64,000 nt of DNA, from the NCBI GenBank assembly GCA_025618425.1, contig CM046842.1:24551062-24615061 (forward strand), in the 5' to 3' direction. A model generated the notes under the pieces. The model ran no database searches. It had not been told where the DNA came from and saw nothing but the letters and a program-made list of their open reading frames with translations. Source of the DNA: Heliocidaris tuberculata. Taxonomy: Eukaryota > Echinodermata > Echinoidea > Camarodonta > Echinometridae. The translations under genes were made by a program, and so were the position numbers. Shown piece after piece: positions 13,018 through 25,596 of this stretch (position 1 is its first letter; every line of letters starts with the position of its first letter).

Positions 13018-14165
13018 CATGTTCCATAGAGTGACATATAACTTGACACTCTTCAGCAGGTTGGGGGGGGGGGGGGTGGATAGATGTCATAATTGAAGTT
13101 GACCTTTTTAATTTAATTTCTTTGTACACAATGAAGGCTGTAGTGCTAATTTAATCCTTTTTTTGTGTACTGTCTTCCATTTGACAAGTAAATTGCAAAT
13201 GTACACAACTTAGAACTTGATTTACACTTTGCCAATTATATCCCATAAACTGATTTACTAAACTGATTAAGTCAATCTCCATCGGCAAAGTAAGGGTGTG
13301 GATGAAGATTAAGTCAGTTTCAAGTAGGGGGGTTGGGAAGATTAATTTAACTTCATGTCGGTTGTGAGAAAAAAATGAATAATCCTGGAGCAGGGATGGG
13401 AAGTAGAATAATCCTTAATATAAGTAGGGATGAGGAAGATGATTTAACGAGTACCAATCACCTAAAAAAATAATTTGTGTACAGCTAGAATGTATAAAAT
13501 CATTGTCTTCTAAGAGTTAAAGGGAAATCCAACCTTAATTCTTTTCTATTGATATTAATTGCTGATTAATTTGATACCAAATTTACCAGAATCGGACAGC
13601 TATGAAGAAAGTTATAGAATGTTTTAGATCCCCCCAAACACGCCCTCCGCCCGTCATCTGCTGCACATGGGGGCCGCCATTTGCAGTGTACACCCAATGG
13701 TTTGACATTCTGTCTCTGGACCCTAAGCCTAAACAGCTTGTCTTGGACGGGTTGAACAGGGAAGTCTAAGCAACATTTGTGGTAGAATACTGACTGGCCA
13801 TTTCAAATAATTCTTCTACTTTGGACAAATTCAATGTATAGTTGGTTTTTCTTTTATGAACAGAAAAGTAATTTAAAACTGCATAAATTGTTATGTCATT
13901 TTTCATCAGTTGTGGGTATCCAACCAAGCACGTTTAAAGTAGATCATGACTGAATGTTTCAGAACATATAAAACATGTAATGTATAACCAAAACCTTTGC
14001 CAAATTTTCAGTGCCTTAACAAACTCATAAGTGGGGAATAGGCATTGAAGTAAAAAACCATCTCAGAATCCAGGGTGTATCGAAACTTTTGACAAGCACT
14101 GTAGTTTAATCGACTTAGAACCCCAAACATACAGAACAAAATATATTTTTTGGTGATTGGTTACA
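13018..14165 (+). other. Presumed 3' UTR/downstream flank
   Basis: No coding sequence. It contains degenerate GAAGATTAAT-type units near 13300-13460 that resemble the minisatellite starting at 14166, a truncated M1-type end at 13517 (TTAAAGGGAAATCCAACCTT), and no AATAAA signal that I could find. If this is 3' UTR, the transcript may run into the array. Confidence 0.45.
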
Positions 14166-16545
14166 CTTTAATCTTCGAGTAGAGATTGCGTAGAAGATTT
14201 AATCTACAAGTGAGGATGGGGAAGATGATTTAATCTTTGAGCAGGTATGGGGAAGATGATTTAATCTTGGAGTAGGGATAGGAAAGATGAATTAATCTTC
14301 CAGCAGGTATGGGGAAGATAAATTAATCTTTGAGCAGGTATGGGGAAGATGAATTAATCTTCAAGTAGGAATGGGGAAGATGAATTAATCTTCAAGTAGC
14401 AATGGGGAAGATGATTTAATCTTTGAGTAGAGGTCGCGAAGATGAATTAATCTTCAAGTAGAGGTGGGGAAGATGAAATAATCTTCGAGTAGGAATGAGA
14501 AAGATGAATTAATCTTCGAGTAGGAATGGGGAAGATGAATTAATCTTCAAGTAGAGGTGGGGAAGATGATTTAATCTTTGAGTAGGAATGGGGAAGATGA
14601 ATTAATCTTCAAGTAGGAATGGGGAAGATGAATTAATCTTCAAGTAGCAATGGGGAAGATGATTTAATCTTCGAGTAGAGGTCGCAAAGATGATTTAATC
14701 TTCAAGTAGGGATGGGGAAGATGAATTAATCTTCAAGTGGAGGTGGGGAAGATGAAATAATCTTCGAGTAGGAATGGAGAAGATGAATTAATCTCCAAGT
14801 AGAGGTGGGTAAGATGATTTAATCTTCGAGTAGGAATGGGGAAGATGAATTAATCTTCAAGTAGGAATGGGAAAGATGAATTAATCTTCAAGTAGCAATG
14901 GGGAAGATGATTTAATCTTCAAGTAGGAATGGGGAAGATGAATTAATCTTCAAATAGGAATGGGGAAGTGGAATTAATCTTTAATTAGGAATGGGGAAGA
15001 TGATTTAATCTTCGAGTAGATGTCGCGAAGATGATTTAATCTTCAAGTAGGCATGGGAAAGATGAATTAATCTTGGAGTTGAGGTCGCGAAGATGAATTA
15101 GTCTTCAAGTAGGAATGGGAAGATGAATTAATCTTCAAGTAGGAATGGGGAAGATGATTTAATCTTCGAGTAGAGGTCACGAAGATGAAATAATCTTCGA
15201 GTAGGAATGGGGAAGATGAATTAATCTTCAAGTAGAGGTGGGGAAGATGATTTAATCTTCGAGTAGGAATGGGGAAGATGAATTAATCTTCAAGTAGGAA
15301 TGGGGAAGATGAATTAATCTTCAAGTAGCAATGGGGAAGATGATTTAATCTTCAAGTAGGGATGGGGGAGATGAATTAATCTTCAAATAGGAATGGGGAA
15401 GATGAATTAATCTTCAAGTAGGAATGGGGAAGATGATTTAATCTTCAAGTAGGAATGGGGAAGATGATTTAATCTTCGAGTAGAGGTCACGAAGATGAAT
15501 TAATCTTCAAGTAGAGGTGGGGGAGATGAATTAATCTCCAAGTAGAGGTGGGGAAGATGATTTAATCTTCAAGTAGAGGTGGGGAAGATGAAATAATCTT
15601 CGAGTAGGAATGGGGAAGATGAATTAATCTCCAAGTAGAGGTGGGGAAGATGAATTAATCTTCAAGTAGAGGTGGGGAAGATGAAATAATCTTCGAGTAG
15701 AGGTGGGGAAGATGAAATAATCTTCGAGTAGGAATGGGGAAGATGAATTAATCTCCAAGTAGAGGTGGGGAAGATGAATTAATCTTCGAGTAGGAATGGG
15801 GAAGATGAATTAATCTTCGAGTAGAGGTCGCGAAGATGAATTAATCTTCGAGTAGGGATGGGAAGATGAATTAATCTTCAAGTAGGAATGGGGAAGATGA
15901 TTTAATCTTCGAGTAGAGGTCGCGAAGATGAATTAATCTTCGAGTAGAGGTCGCGAAGATGAATTAATCTTCGAGTAGAGGTCGCGAAGATGAATTTATC
16001 TCCAAGTAGAGATGGGGAAGATGATTTAATCTTCAAGTAGAGATGGGGAAGATGATTTAATCTTCAAGTAGAGATGGGGAAGATGAATTAATCTTTGAGT
16101 AGAGGTGGGGAAGATGAAATAATCTTCGAGTAGGAATGGGGAAGATGAATTAATCTCCAAGTAGAGATGGGGAAGATGATTTAATCTTCAAGTAGAGATG
16201 GGGAAGATGAATTCATCCTCAAGTAGAGGTGGGGAAGATGAATTAATCTCCAAGTAGAGGTGGGGAAGATGAAATAATCTTCGAGTAGGAATGGGGAAGA
16301 TGAATTAATCTCCAAGTAGAGGTGGGGGAGATGAATTAATCTCCAAGTAGAGGTGGGGAAGATGAATTAATCTTCGAGTAGGAATGGGGAAGATGAAATA
16401 ATCTTCAAGTAGGAATGGGGAAGATGAATTAATCTCCAGGTAAAGGTGGGGAAGATGAAATAATCTTCGAATTGGAATGGGGAAGATGATTTAATCTTCG
16501 AGTACGAATGGGGAAGATGAATTCATCCTCAAGTTTGATGTCTTT
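14166..16545. repeat. 31-bp minisatellite, ~75 copies
   Basis: The unit is GAAGATGAATTAATCTTC followed by a 13-bp spacer such as AAGTAGGAATGGG. The first 18 bases form an imperfect palindrome (GAAGAT...ATCTTC) with three centre variants (GAATTA, GATTTA, GAAATA). Spacer variants (AGGAATGGG, AGAGGTGGG, AGAGGTCGCG, AGCAATGGG) alternate in blocks, pointing to local unequal exchange. The 31-bp period plus an internal TAA closes all forward frames, so it is not coding. Confidence 0.95.
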
Positions 16546-16854
16546 ATACATGTAGATGAAGATTAATCCTCACAATTGATTTGATCTGTACATATATTTA
16601 TTTGTATTTGTTCTTATTAAAGAATACATTTATACTCAAATTATATCTTGTGTATATGTGCTTCCATGATTGATTTTGATTGATATTTTAGTGAGTACTG
16701 AGCAAGAGAAAGAGGTTGAAGCGCTTGTGTATATGCCATAAACTATTCGGTTCCATGGCAGACATACAAATTCAACCAAAAAAAATCAACGAATAGTTTG
16801 ATGAAATTCAGTAGGAAAATGAACAAAAATTTGTTCATTTTGAAATGATATGTT
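16546..16854. other. Array flank with possible poly(A) signal
   Basis: ATTAAA at about 16615-16620 is the first plausible poly(A) signal I noticed downstream of the stop codon at 13017. An inverted pair AACTATTCG/CGAATAGTT (about 16741-16749 and 16790-16798) also lies here. No gene. Confidence 0.3.
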
Positions 16855-17175
16855 GTTAGAAATACATAAAGAAAGGGAAGAGGATAGATGGAAGGAAACA
16901 CAAAGAAATACATAAGGAAAGGGAAGAGGATGGATGGAAGGAAAAAAATACATCAAGAAAGGGAAGAGGACAGATGGAAGGAAACACAAAGAAATACCTA
17001 AGGAAAGAGAAGAAGATAGAAGTATTTCTTTGTTTTTCCTTCCATCTATCCTCTTCTCTTTCCTTATTTATTTCTTTGTTTTTCCTTCCATTCACCCTCT
17101 TATCTTTCCTTATGTATTTCTTTGTTTTTCCTTACATCTATCCTTAGCTTCTCTTTTCTTCTGTATTTCATTTTG
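16855..17175. repeat. Purine/pyrimidine palindrome built of ~50-bp units
   Basis: The left half repeats a purine-rich unit (GGAAGAGGATAGATGGAAGG, ACACAAAGAAATACATAAGG). The right half, from about 17020, carries the same unit on the opposite strand. The whole forms a long imperfect hairpin with strong strand asymmetry. Related pyrimidine-rich stretches occur at 20570-20930 and 55725-55915. Confidence 0.8.
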
Positions 17176-17341
17176 TCCCCTTTCTACCAGCTTTCCAGGC
17201 GGGCTGTACGTTCGTGCATAGTGCATAGAGTAGTAACAACAGGGATGTGCGCTGACGACTTAGACTCTTTCACCAGAGCACTTGTAGGATTTTTTTCGCG
17301 AAATTGCCTACGCTACGTGGTAAAACGAAAACACGCGTCCG

Positions 17342-17790
17342 AGGGGTAGTTAATTGTCATAGAGGGTGGTTGTCCTAGGGGGTAGTTGTCTAGGGGTAGT
17401 TGTCCGGGGGGTAGTTGTCCTAGAGGGTCTTTGTCCTAGGGGGTAGTTGTCTGGGGGGGGGGGGGTAGTTGTCCTAGAGGGTGGTTGTCCTAGAGGGTAG
17501 TTGTGTGGGGGTAGTTGTCCAGGGGGAAGATGTCCGGGGGTAGTTGTCCTAGAGGGTGGTTGTCCTAGGGGGTAGTTGTCTGGGGGTATAGTTGTCCGGG
17601 GGGTAGTTGTCCTAGAGGGTGGTTGTCCTAGGGGGTAGTTGTCTGGGGGTAATTGTCCCGGGGGGCAGTCGTCCTAGGGGGTGGTTGCCCTAGGGGGTAG
17701 TTGTCCTAGGGGTTAGTTGTCCTAGAGGGTGGTTATCCTAGGGGTGGTTATCCGGGGGGTGGTTGTCCAGGGGGTAGGTGTCCTAGAACC
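17342..17790. repeat. G-rich tandem array, 15-16 bp unit
   Basis: About 27 degenerate copies of GGTAGTTGTCCTAGGG in a single orientation. It resembles the tandem ends of TU-type foldback elements in unit length, but no inverted partner is visible within the next 2 kb. Confidence 0.85.
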
Positions 17791-17859
17791 TCCGAAAAAT
17801 GAGTTCTATTATCATTAACCTTCGGAGTAACGAAACTTCGGAAAACGACATGAACCACT

Positions 17860-18470
17860 CTATTTGTCAATGAAGTACATGCAGTCTGATATCAATGATC
17901 AATGAAACATTGAATAAAATGTATTTTTCATTTTTCTTATCAATGAAAGAACAGTTCTACGACACATGGTCTGGCGACAATTGATCCCCGGTCAATATCG
18001 TATATTAACCGATTTCTTAAGTTCATCCCAACACTAGACTTAACCCTAACCCTAAAGCTAGGCTAACAACCAATAGCAACCCTAACCCAAACCCTATATA
18101 TCTTTCACAAAATAGAGCCCGGAGAAAAGGAAATGTCTCTGGAGTTTGTGTCGTAGCAGAAAGAACACGTATACTAGTAGTAATCAAATTACTTGTCATA
18201 CGCTGTTATCCACGTCCAAAAGACATTTTTGAAATTTGATGAGAAAATCTCACCACATTTATTCTTTGTCATCGATGATTCGGTTGTGAAAATAAAGGCC
18301 TTAATCGTAATGAGTAAAACCATTGTGATCTTTTTTTTTTTTTTTTGGTGTCCGGATTATGAGGAACGATAACAAAAAAAAAAAAAGGAAAACGAATGAT
18401 CACGTGGAAATTTAATACAGAACTACCTTCAAACCTATGGAAATATATCGTGCTTGGTGTAGTGAGCATG
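17860..18470. repeat. Duplicated block Z, copy 0
   Basis: Homologous blocks lie at 32935-33400 and 45840-46470. Shared landmarks are a CAGTCTG/opening, a run of CCCTAA-like words (AACCCTAACCCTAAA near 18041), a GGAG..AAATGTC segment and TATGAG-AACGA near the end. The CCCTAA words sit inside the duplicated block and are too degenerate to be a telomere tract. The block looks like a decayed TU-type element shared by the duplicated units. Confidence 0.7.
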
Positions 18471-18485
18471 ATTATGGATGATGTA

Positions 18486-18487
<2 letters not shown>

Positions 18488-18524
<37 letters not shown>

Positions 18525-18630
18525 GGGAGAGAGAGAAAGGGAGAGAAAGTGGACGGGGGGGGGGGTGTTGGTAATTAGGCGGATATATGATGAGAGATGC
18601 ATAAGCATATGAAGAGGGAATTGTGTACAT

Positions 18631-18689
<59 letters not shown>

Positions 18690-18756
18690 GGAAGGGAAAA
18701 TAAAATTTGAGAAAAAAGAAGGGGGAAATGTGAAATACAGAGAAAGAGAAAATAGA

Positions 18757-18805
<49 letters not shown>

Positions 18806-18840
18806 CCTAACAAAGCAATCAATGACTCAGCGAAAGCACT
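18488..18840. repeat. GA and TA microsatellites
   Basis: (GA)n at about 18488-18545, (TA)n at about 18637-18686 and (GA)n again at 18761-18801. The arrangement is repeated at 28150-28640, so the microsatellites predate the local duplication. Confidence 0.9.
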
Positions 18841-19680
18841 CTCCATTTATTTAGCAACGTTGATACTAAATTAGTGAACTTATATTGATTACATTCTGGT
18901 AACAGAGAAACCCTTCCGAGAAGTTATTATAAAGGCCTTTGTATACCATTCCTTCTCCACGGTTTGCTATGAGTATTATCCTGCTGCGATTCCCTTGTGA
19001 ACTGTAAAAAGGGATTTCCCGCAAAAATTTAGATATATAAATTATGTTAATTGTGTTATCGCCTTTAAAATAGGCGCTGTTTTGGATAACGATCTGATAT
19101 TTGAGTCAACACCACCAGAGAGACTATCGTCAGGTATTGCTATTGTTCGATCATAGGATTGTGAAATTTCCAGTGTGCCTTTTGAAGCAGGTTATTTATT
19201 TTAGCACTATTGTATGAATAAACCACTATTCTTCTGTGCTGCGATAATGCTCCGAACAAGACCGGATCACTGGTCCGACGTATTGAAATACATGTTTGGC
19301 CCGTGTAGTCTTCGTGTAAAATAATCGACGTTCATTTTTCGTCTTGACGCTGTATTCTTTATTCATACAGCTGTGAAATGCAGTGATTGAGGGTGTAAAC
19401 GATATATATGCAACTACATGAAGTGTGCCAACAGAAAACAACAATAGCATCATACTTTGCCAAATTAGGCCAACAGAGTCTTTTTACAAATAGATTTATA
19501 TGTTTTATATTTCCTTGTGCAATTTTAGACTCACTTGCTAACTTGATTGAAATATGTCTTACCATCAGCTGGCAGTGAATGAGATTGATGTATTAAAGAA
19601 ATATTCACATCATTTTAAGCTTGATCCAATACATTTGCTTTAAATTCCTGTAGATTAATCAGGGCTAAATACTAACAAGA
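18841..19680. repeat. Duplicated unit U1: block W plus zinc-finger 3' flank
   Basis: Anchor words CTCCACGGTTTGCTA (18957), AATAGGCGCTGTTTTGGATA (19071) and ATTGAAATACATGTTTGGCC (19282) recur in units near 28.8, 37.6 and 50.4 kb. From about 19420, the sequence matches the 3' flank of the zinc-finger pseudogene (GTGCCAACAGAAAACAAC), yet the finger-coding region that lies between these blocks in unit U3 is missing here. Confidence 0.75.
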
Positions 19681-19689
19681 GCTTGGTGC

Positions 19690-19905
19690 ACAACCCCCCC
19701 CCCCAAAAAAAAAAAAAAAAAAATAAAAAATAAAAAATAAAAAATAAAAATAAATAATAATAATAATAAAAAGATTTAAAAAAATAAAACAATAAAAAAA
19801 TATATAATAACAATAAAATAAATAAAAAATTAAATTAAAAAAAATAGAAAGAAAGAAAAAAAGAACAGAAAACATAACAGAACAAAACAAAATAAAACAA
19901 ACATC
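19690..19905. repeat. A-rich low-complexity tract
   Basis: An interrupted (AAAAT)n/(AATAA)n tract follows a poly-C run. The same position in unit U2 (31505-31590) has only a short AGAACAG repeat, so this expansion is specific to U1. No gene. Confidence 0.85.
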
Positions 19906-20099
19906 AATGTTTCACAAAAAGAACTAATCCAGGTCATCCTTATTTATTTTTGTTTAATCTAATTATCATTTAAGGCTAGTAATAAATTATAAGGCTTCAA
20001 CTCACGATTACGGGTCTTTTGTAATTACTAGTATTGGCAATCTGGTTGTTGTGTTATTTTATGAATAAACACTAAGAGTTAAAAAAAAAATGCCAAGCT

Positions 20100-21780
20100 A
20101 ATAATTCACCTGGAATCTGCTCGAGGACGTATAAGCAATTTGTGTTTTAGGCCAGGAGCCTGTCCCGAAATAGTCAACCCATTTTACATATGAGATTTGA
20201 CCCCTTAAAGTTACTTAGACTATCCATGTCGTTCACAAAAAGCTTGTCAGCTCGAACGAAACCGCCAGGTTTGGCCCCCAGAGCCCCCAAAAGGGGCCTC
20301 AAAGTCTGGTCGATTTCAACCCATCTAACATATGCGCCAAATTTTGTCAGAATTAAGGTATACGACTATACATTACCAAAACACCAAAACTGACAAAATT
20401 TTCCGTCGGGATGGGTTGTCAGACCGCCCCTAAAAATTGGTCCAAATTTTTTCCCTTAAGGCCCATGGACCAAATTTTGTCAGAAAGAAGAGATATTATT
20501 AGACCCGCATTGCGCATGCACGAATAGAGACCAGTTGTAATTGGTTTTCTTCCTTCATATTATCTGTCATTATTTTTAAAAGGAATTTCCTTGTTTTCCT
20601 TTGTCATCTTATCTATCCTTTGTTCTTTCCTTATATATGAATTTTTTGTTCCCCCTTAATCTATTCTCTGCTCTTTCCTTATATATTTCTTTGTCTTCTC
20701 TGTAATACTTGTCTTCCTTTCAGTATTTCTTTGACTTTTTAAAACTTTATATTCGCTTCTATTTCTGTATGTACTCTGTTCATTCTTTATGTATTTCTTT
20801 GTTTTTGTCTATTTTTGTCCTCGACCTTTTCCTTATGTATTACTTAGAGATTTTTATTTTCTATCCTCTTCTCTTTTTTTATGTTTGTCTTTGTTTTCTT
20901 TGTTTATTTTTTTCCCTTTCTCGCGTGGTTCGATGTGCATGGGATTTAGAATATCGATATTGAAATTTCATTATTGTTCTTACGCACAATGCTCGGCCCT
21001 AAATAATGAGATTTTTGGATTCACACACACATATAAAAGTGAGATTCTGATCTCGATTCAAAATATCGATATTAAAATTTCACTAATGTGTGAATGCCCT
21101 TACCATGCTTACAATACACTAGACATAATCGAAACAAGGAAATTATGCCAATCACCTTCCTATTAACTTAATAGATTTGTTACCCAGTCCCCTGATACGT
21201 GTACCTTTTACTCTTCATACCAATATCTAAACCATGAACGGTGGTTATTCTCAGAAAATTGAAAAATACACCTATAAATAATATGTGCGAGAAATCATAG
21301 GACTAAGTCCTTGATATTATCAATATTATATAATTTACCTGTAATCCTTTTTTATAGTGAGTTAATGATTTCTGCCCAATATGTAATAAAGTTGACTGAA
21401 ACTGAGACTACATTAAGGTTCCTAATATTTACTAGCGAAAAGTATATAGTCATTATTTTAAAAAGTAATCTGTCAATTCAAACATCAATGACGTAGTTTT
21501 AATGTTAAAGTTAGTCCAGTAAATTACACAGAGACAGGTCCCTCTCCCCCTTTTAAGTGAAAGTGTAATAAGTGATTTCAATTTTTTTTTAAATTCACAG
21601 AAAATGTAATTCTTTGTTGGCTAAAATATCTGCTATCATCAGTACCACTTGTATAGGGATTTTTTTCTTTCAAAATTATTATCAATTAAACTCTCATTCA
21701 AAGTCATGTACATAATTATGCCTTTTATCTACAGTATGTTATAAGTTAAACTTGTTTCAATCGTGAGTTTGCCATGTTGT
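20100..21780. other. Unassigned sequence after unit U1
   Basis: 20104-20140 is the last part shared with U2 (CACCTGGAATCTGCTCGAGG, also at 31788). 20570-20930 is pyrimidine-rich, with TTTCCTTATATATTTCTTTG-type words related to the palindrome at 16855. The remainder is AT-rich without visible genes; the open frames are by-products of the T-rich composition. Confidence 0.45.
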
Positions 21781-22660
21781 ATTAAGCTTACCTCTGGAAT
21801 TTAATGCGTTTTCAATATTTGGAGAGATGGGAATACCTTTTCGCGTGCTGCATATGTTTATATATCCCGATAAAATGTTTAGCATTCCCACCGTTGCATC
21901 AGTCTTGATTTTCACGTTATAGGACTTGTTTGTCTTTTTAAATGTGTGAATATTTTTTAAAGCTCTGTATTGCCCACCAATAGTGAATTTCAATGATGAT
22001 ACGTGTTTCCAAAGCGAATGTATAAAGCGAGGTGGAACAAAAACGTTACATTTTTTAAAGAACCTAAATGATAACCAGTGTTTAAAAACTGTATGATGAG
22101 GGCTCCGGAACAGAAAATAACGGCATACTCATATCTGCTATTCAATCAGTCTTCATTTTTGAGTTATAGGACTTGTTTCTCCTTTTGATTGTGTGAATAG
22201 CGACAAAGATAACATTTCGTTTGCTGTTTTAAGTACATACAGATAAAAAATTTTGAGCATTCCTGCTGTTCCATCAGTCTTCATTTTTTACGTTATAGGA
22301 CCCTTTTGTCCTTTTGATTGTGTCATTTGTGTGAATAGATTTTTAAAACTCTCTGTTACCATTTGTTTGCTGTATAATTATGGAGATATACCTACTGATG
22401 AAATGTTTCAGATTCCTTCTGTGCGATTGATGTTCAACTTTTTTACGTATAGGATTTTAGTGCCTGTATTTTTGGATAGGTGATTTTTGCATGCTCTGTA
22501 TTGCCCTCTAATAATGGATTTTGAAGATAATGGTATGTGTTTGAAAATAGCTGTTTTGGAGCGAGGTGAAGAAGGAAATGTTAAGTAATATTTTGAGACG
22601 CTAAATGATAATCAGCGTTTTCAAACTGTCTGATGGGTTCCGGAGCAGAAAATCATGTTC
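21780..22660. repeat. Degenerate tandem repeat
   Basis: The segment TACGTTATAGGACTTGTTT with its flanks recurs, with drift, near 21914, 22155 and 22294, with a remnant near 22442. The words GGAGCGAGGTG and TAATGATAATCAGCG-like also appear twice (about 22030-22100 and 22558-22640). This is an old, poorly conserved tandem or self-duplicated region. Confidence 0.55.
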
Positions 22661-23390
22661 TGCTTATATCTCTACACATTTTCTTTTAAATTTTGACTGG
22701 ATACATTTGAATAAAATATCTTAATTCGGTGTAGATGAATAATCTTTAAAAAAATACATAGTGTTCTTCAACGCAGTTGCTTTAGAAAAAGTATATTCTA
22801 AAAATATAAATATAACTATAGCAGGTCAAAAAAAAATACAGGCACTTTGTTTTTCTTCAGAATTGTCAATTCACCATTCTCCTTAAAAACAATATAGAAA
22901 CATTGCAAAATAACTAAAGAAAGAAAAAAATAAAGATGGAGATACTTATCATTTTTGATACATCCTAAAGCATCAATATAGCATACATTGAAAATCACTT
23001 TCAAAATAAAACTATTTTAAACGTTAATTTAGCCTATCTGGTTGTATTTTCATGTATCACTATATTTCTTCAAGTGGTAATCAAACATTTAAGTATCTCA
23101 TTTGTCTTTGTGAGAATCAACACTTTATTCACCGATATTGTCTAATACCTGTATTACATTTTATAGATTGAAAATGGTGACCCCCCCCCCCCCCCCCCAG
23201 AAATACAATTCGTCATACCATAAATACATACAATAAGCAAAGTGTGCACATATTTGGGCAAAACGACAATATTTCAGATTTATATTTAACTTGTCAGCTG
23301 TGTTTTTTAGACTAGCGCCCCCTATCCCTAATCCGCCACAACTGTATATAAATATTCTTATCATTGCAATATATCCTGTTTGTATAACCC

Positions 23391-23661
23391 TTTCCAGACA
23401 ATTAACCACATTTTGTGGTTTGGCTTAATAACTTGATTCAGAGCTCTAAAAAATATACCAGATGCAGGAGTAGAAAAAGCAAAAATGTCTACACACATTG
23501 TGTCCATTTTTGTGGCATGACCATATTGCGTTTGATGCCAGGAATTTCAAAAAGGAGAATGAGCTTCATAATCCTTAAATTGGCAACACATTGAGAGGTT
23601 CAATATCACTATATTTTATCAAAATTGGCAAGTTTTTCAACTTTTCGACTAAGTTTCTAAT
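23391..23661 (-). repeat. Interspersed repeat R1, copy 2
   Basis: Inverted copy of 1009-1286; similarity stops abruptly at both sides at matching positions. A poly-C run at 23180-23198 lies upstream. No coding potential. Confidence 0.7.
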
Positions 23662-23699
23662 GATGTATACACTGATCTCTACGGAAAAAATCTGGATAG

Positions 23700-25040
23700 C
23701 GCATTGGCCCATACACGCTGTGCAAACAGTAGACGCAACTGAGCGGCCATGATACCACGCACAAGTTATGCGGACGCGTCAGGAAGCACCGCATGAGGTG
23801 CATGTAGCTTGTGTGTTAAAATAAATATTTTCGAAGAATAATCCACCTCCTTTTCACGTCTCCTTTCCTTTTTAAGGCCGTTTATTTTCCAGATCTTTTA
23901 TAGTTTACTTCACATAGTCATGATCCCTTCCTTGCATATGTCTAAAATCATTTATCATTGTTTATTTGATATTTTTTGTCTCTTTCATTCTCTTATCTTA
24001 CAGGGACCTGTACATTATATGTATTCTCGTTTCTCAGCACTCTCAGTTATTATGCTCTTATTTTCCTTATCGCATATATATATATATAGCTTAGGTTTAG
24101 GCCTTTAGTATTTTGATGAATTTGTTCTAATTTTCATATTTATTCGCTTTAGTTTTAATTCAACTGTGATGGTTAACATGACAGACAGACTTGTCAAACA
24201 GGGGAGTATAAAATGATTTAAGCACTTTTCTTGAAATTTTCCCCTCAAATAACTAGGGGGAGGGGTAGGTTTTAGGTCTTAACCCTTAAGTTCCATTTGT
24301 TTCTTTTGCCTTGTTTTATTTTATCTATTTATTTTTTTATTTTTTGCAGATAAACAAGGGGCATAGCCCCCTTATGCCCCCCGCCTATGCCTATGGCATA
24401 CATTTACATTTGTGATAAAATTGTGATAAAATAATAAAAGCTGAACTTGGAAAATTTTAAATGGTACATGTATTCCAAATTACATATAAATAATGTACAG
24501 TTCTCTCTCATTTTCTTCACATTCAGTCTCACCCTAATCACCTCACACAAAATACTCATGTTCTTGTTTCCACTACTCTGAAATTTTCTCTTCCCAAAGT
24601 CTTCATATGTGTACAGTTTAACTTTCGAGTCGCTTCCAGCAATAAAATGCCATTCATCTCAGTCAGGCTTCTTAGCACTTTAAACAACATAAAAATGACA
24701 TTCTCACTTTTTTTATGATTCTTTATTCATCATTAATATCACAATCACTTTCATGCACATGATTACTGGTTAGTGTACCATACCATGAACAAAGGTGAGA
24801 TTTAAAATATTGATGCCTGCTTTTGTTCAGTATACTTTTTTTTTTTTTTTTTTTTGGGGGGGGGTAAATTTACTTCTAAATCCTCCACACTATAAATAAG
24901 CTGCTTTATCCTACAAATTTTAAAACTGTGTAACACACATACAAGTACACACAGAATCCTAAAAACATGTACATGTACAAGTAATCACATAATCTTTGGT
25001 CTTTTGGATGTCAAACCAAGGAAAATAATACAACTTCAAT
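23700..25040. other. AT-rich stretch, no gene assigned
   Basis: AT-rich intergenic DNA with a (TA) tract near 24075 and a T-run/G-run at 24839-24869. The part below 25050 could be 3' UTR of the minus-strand gene candidate. Nothing else is recognisable. Confidence 0.4.
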
Positions 25041-25051
25041 GGACTGAATGT

Positions 25052-25555
25052 TCAGAATATCAAAATATTTGGTGTTGTGTCATTCTCTGAAAGATTTAGG
25101 CGACCTTGGCGTGGTTGTGTTGTCTGCTGCCTCCTATATATGACATTGGAAAGTTCCTCTCCTTTTACAGCTTTCAGGAAGGTTTTGTGATCTGGAGGGA
25201 AAAAGTATGAGAAAACATTTTACTTTTTCTTTCTTTCCTAAAGAGAATTACAATTACTTCGGAGGTGGGTGGGGGGGGGGGGGGGGTTCAAAGATAGCCA
25301 TTTCTTTATATTAATTAGCTTGTTATGAAATGATGTTATTTCACACTTTCTTTACAAAGCATATTGTGTTGTATGTCATATAAAAAGCAAGAAAAAAGTG
25401 TATTATTGAAAAAAAAAAAAAAACTATACACATGGCTCCAATTAGCCTGAATCAAAATAAACAACAAACAAACACATAAGGGTTTTTTTTTTTTTTTGGT
25501 GAAAGTTCAGCATCCATTTCTTAAACTAAAAAAAAAAAAATCACATATTCCTAAA

Positions 25556-25596
<41 letters not shown>

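Noticed and set aside
13517..13640. Complete TTAA MITE downstream of the ParB-like gene
   Set aside because: Only the left end is recognisable; no inverted CCCTTTAA partner could be found.
18035..18100. CCCTAA-like words suggesting an interstitial telomere
   Set aside because: Only a few degenerate words, also present in the duplicated blocks at 32990 and 46040 and inside the mini foldback element at 44040; better explained as internal sequence of an old element.
18472..18846. Long open frames rich in S, L, I and Y
   Set aside because: Translations of GA and TA microsatellites; the same applies to frames at 28079-28717, 37916-38302 and 57139-57423.
20709..21166. Overlapping frames rich in F, L, Y and S resembling membrane proteins
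   Set aside because: Low-complexity T/C-rich DNA of the pyrimidine repeat family; no splice signals or start context.
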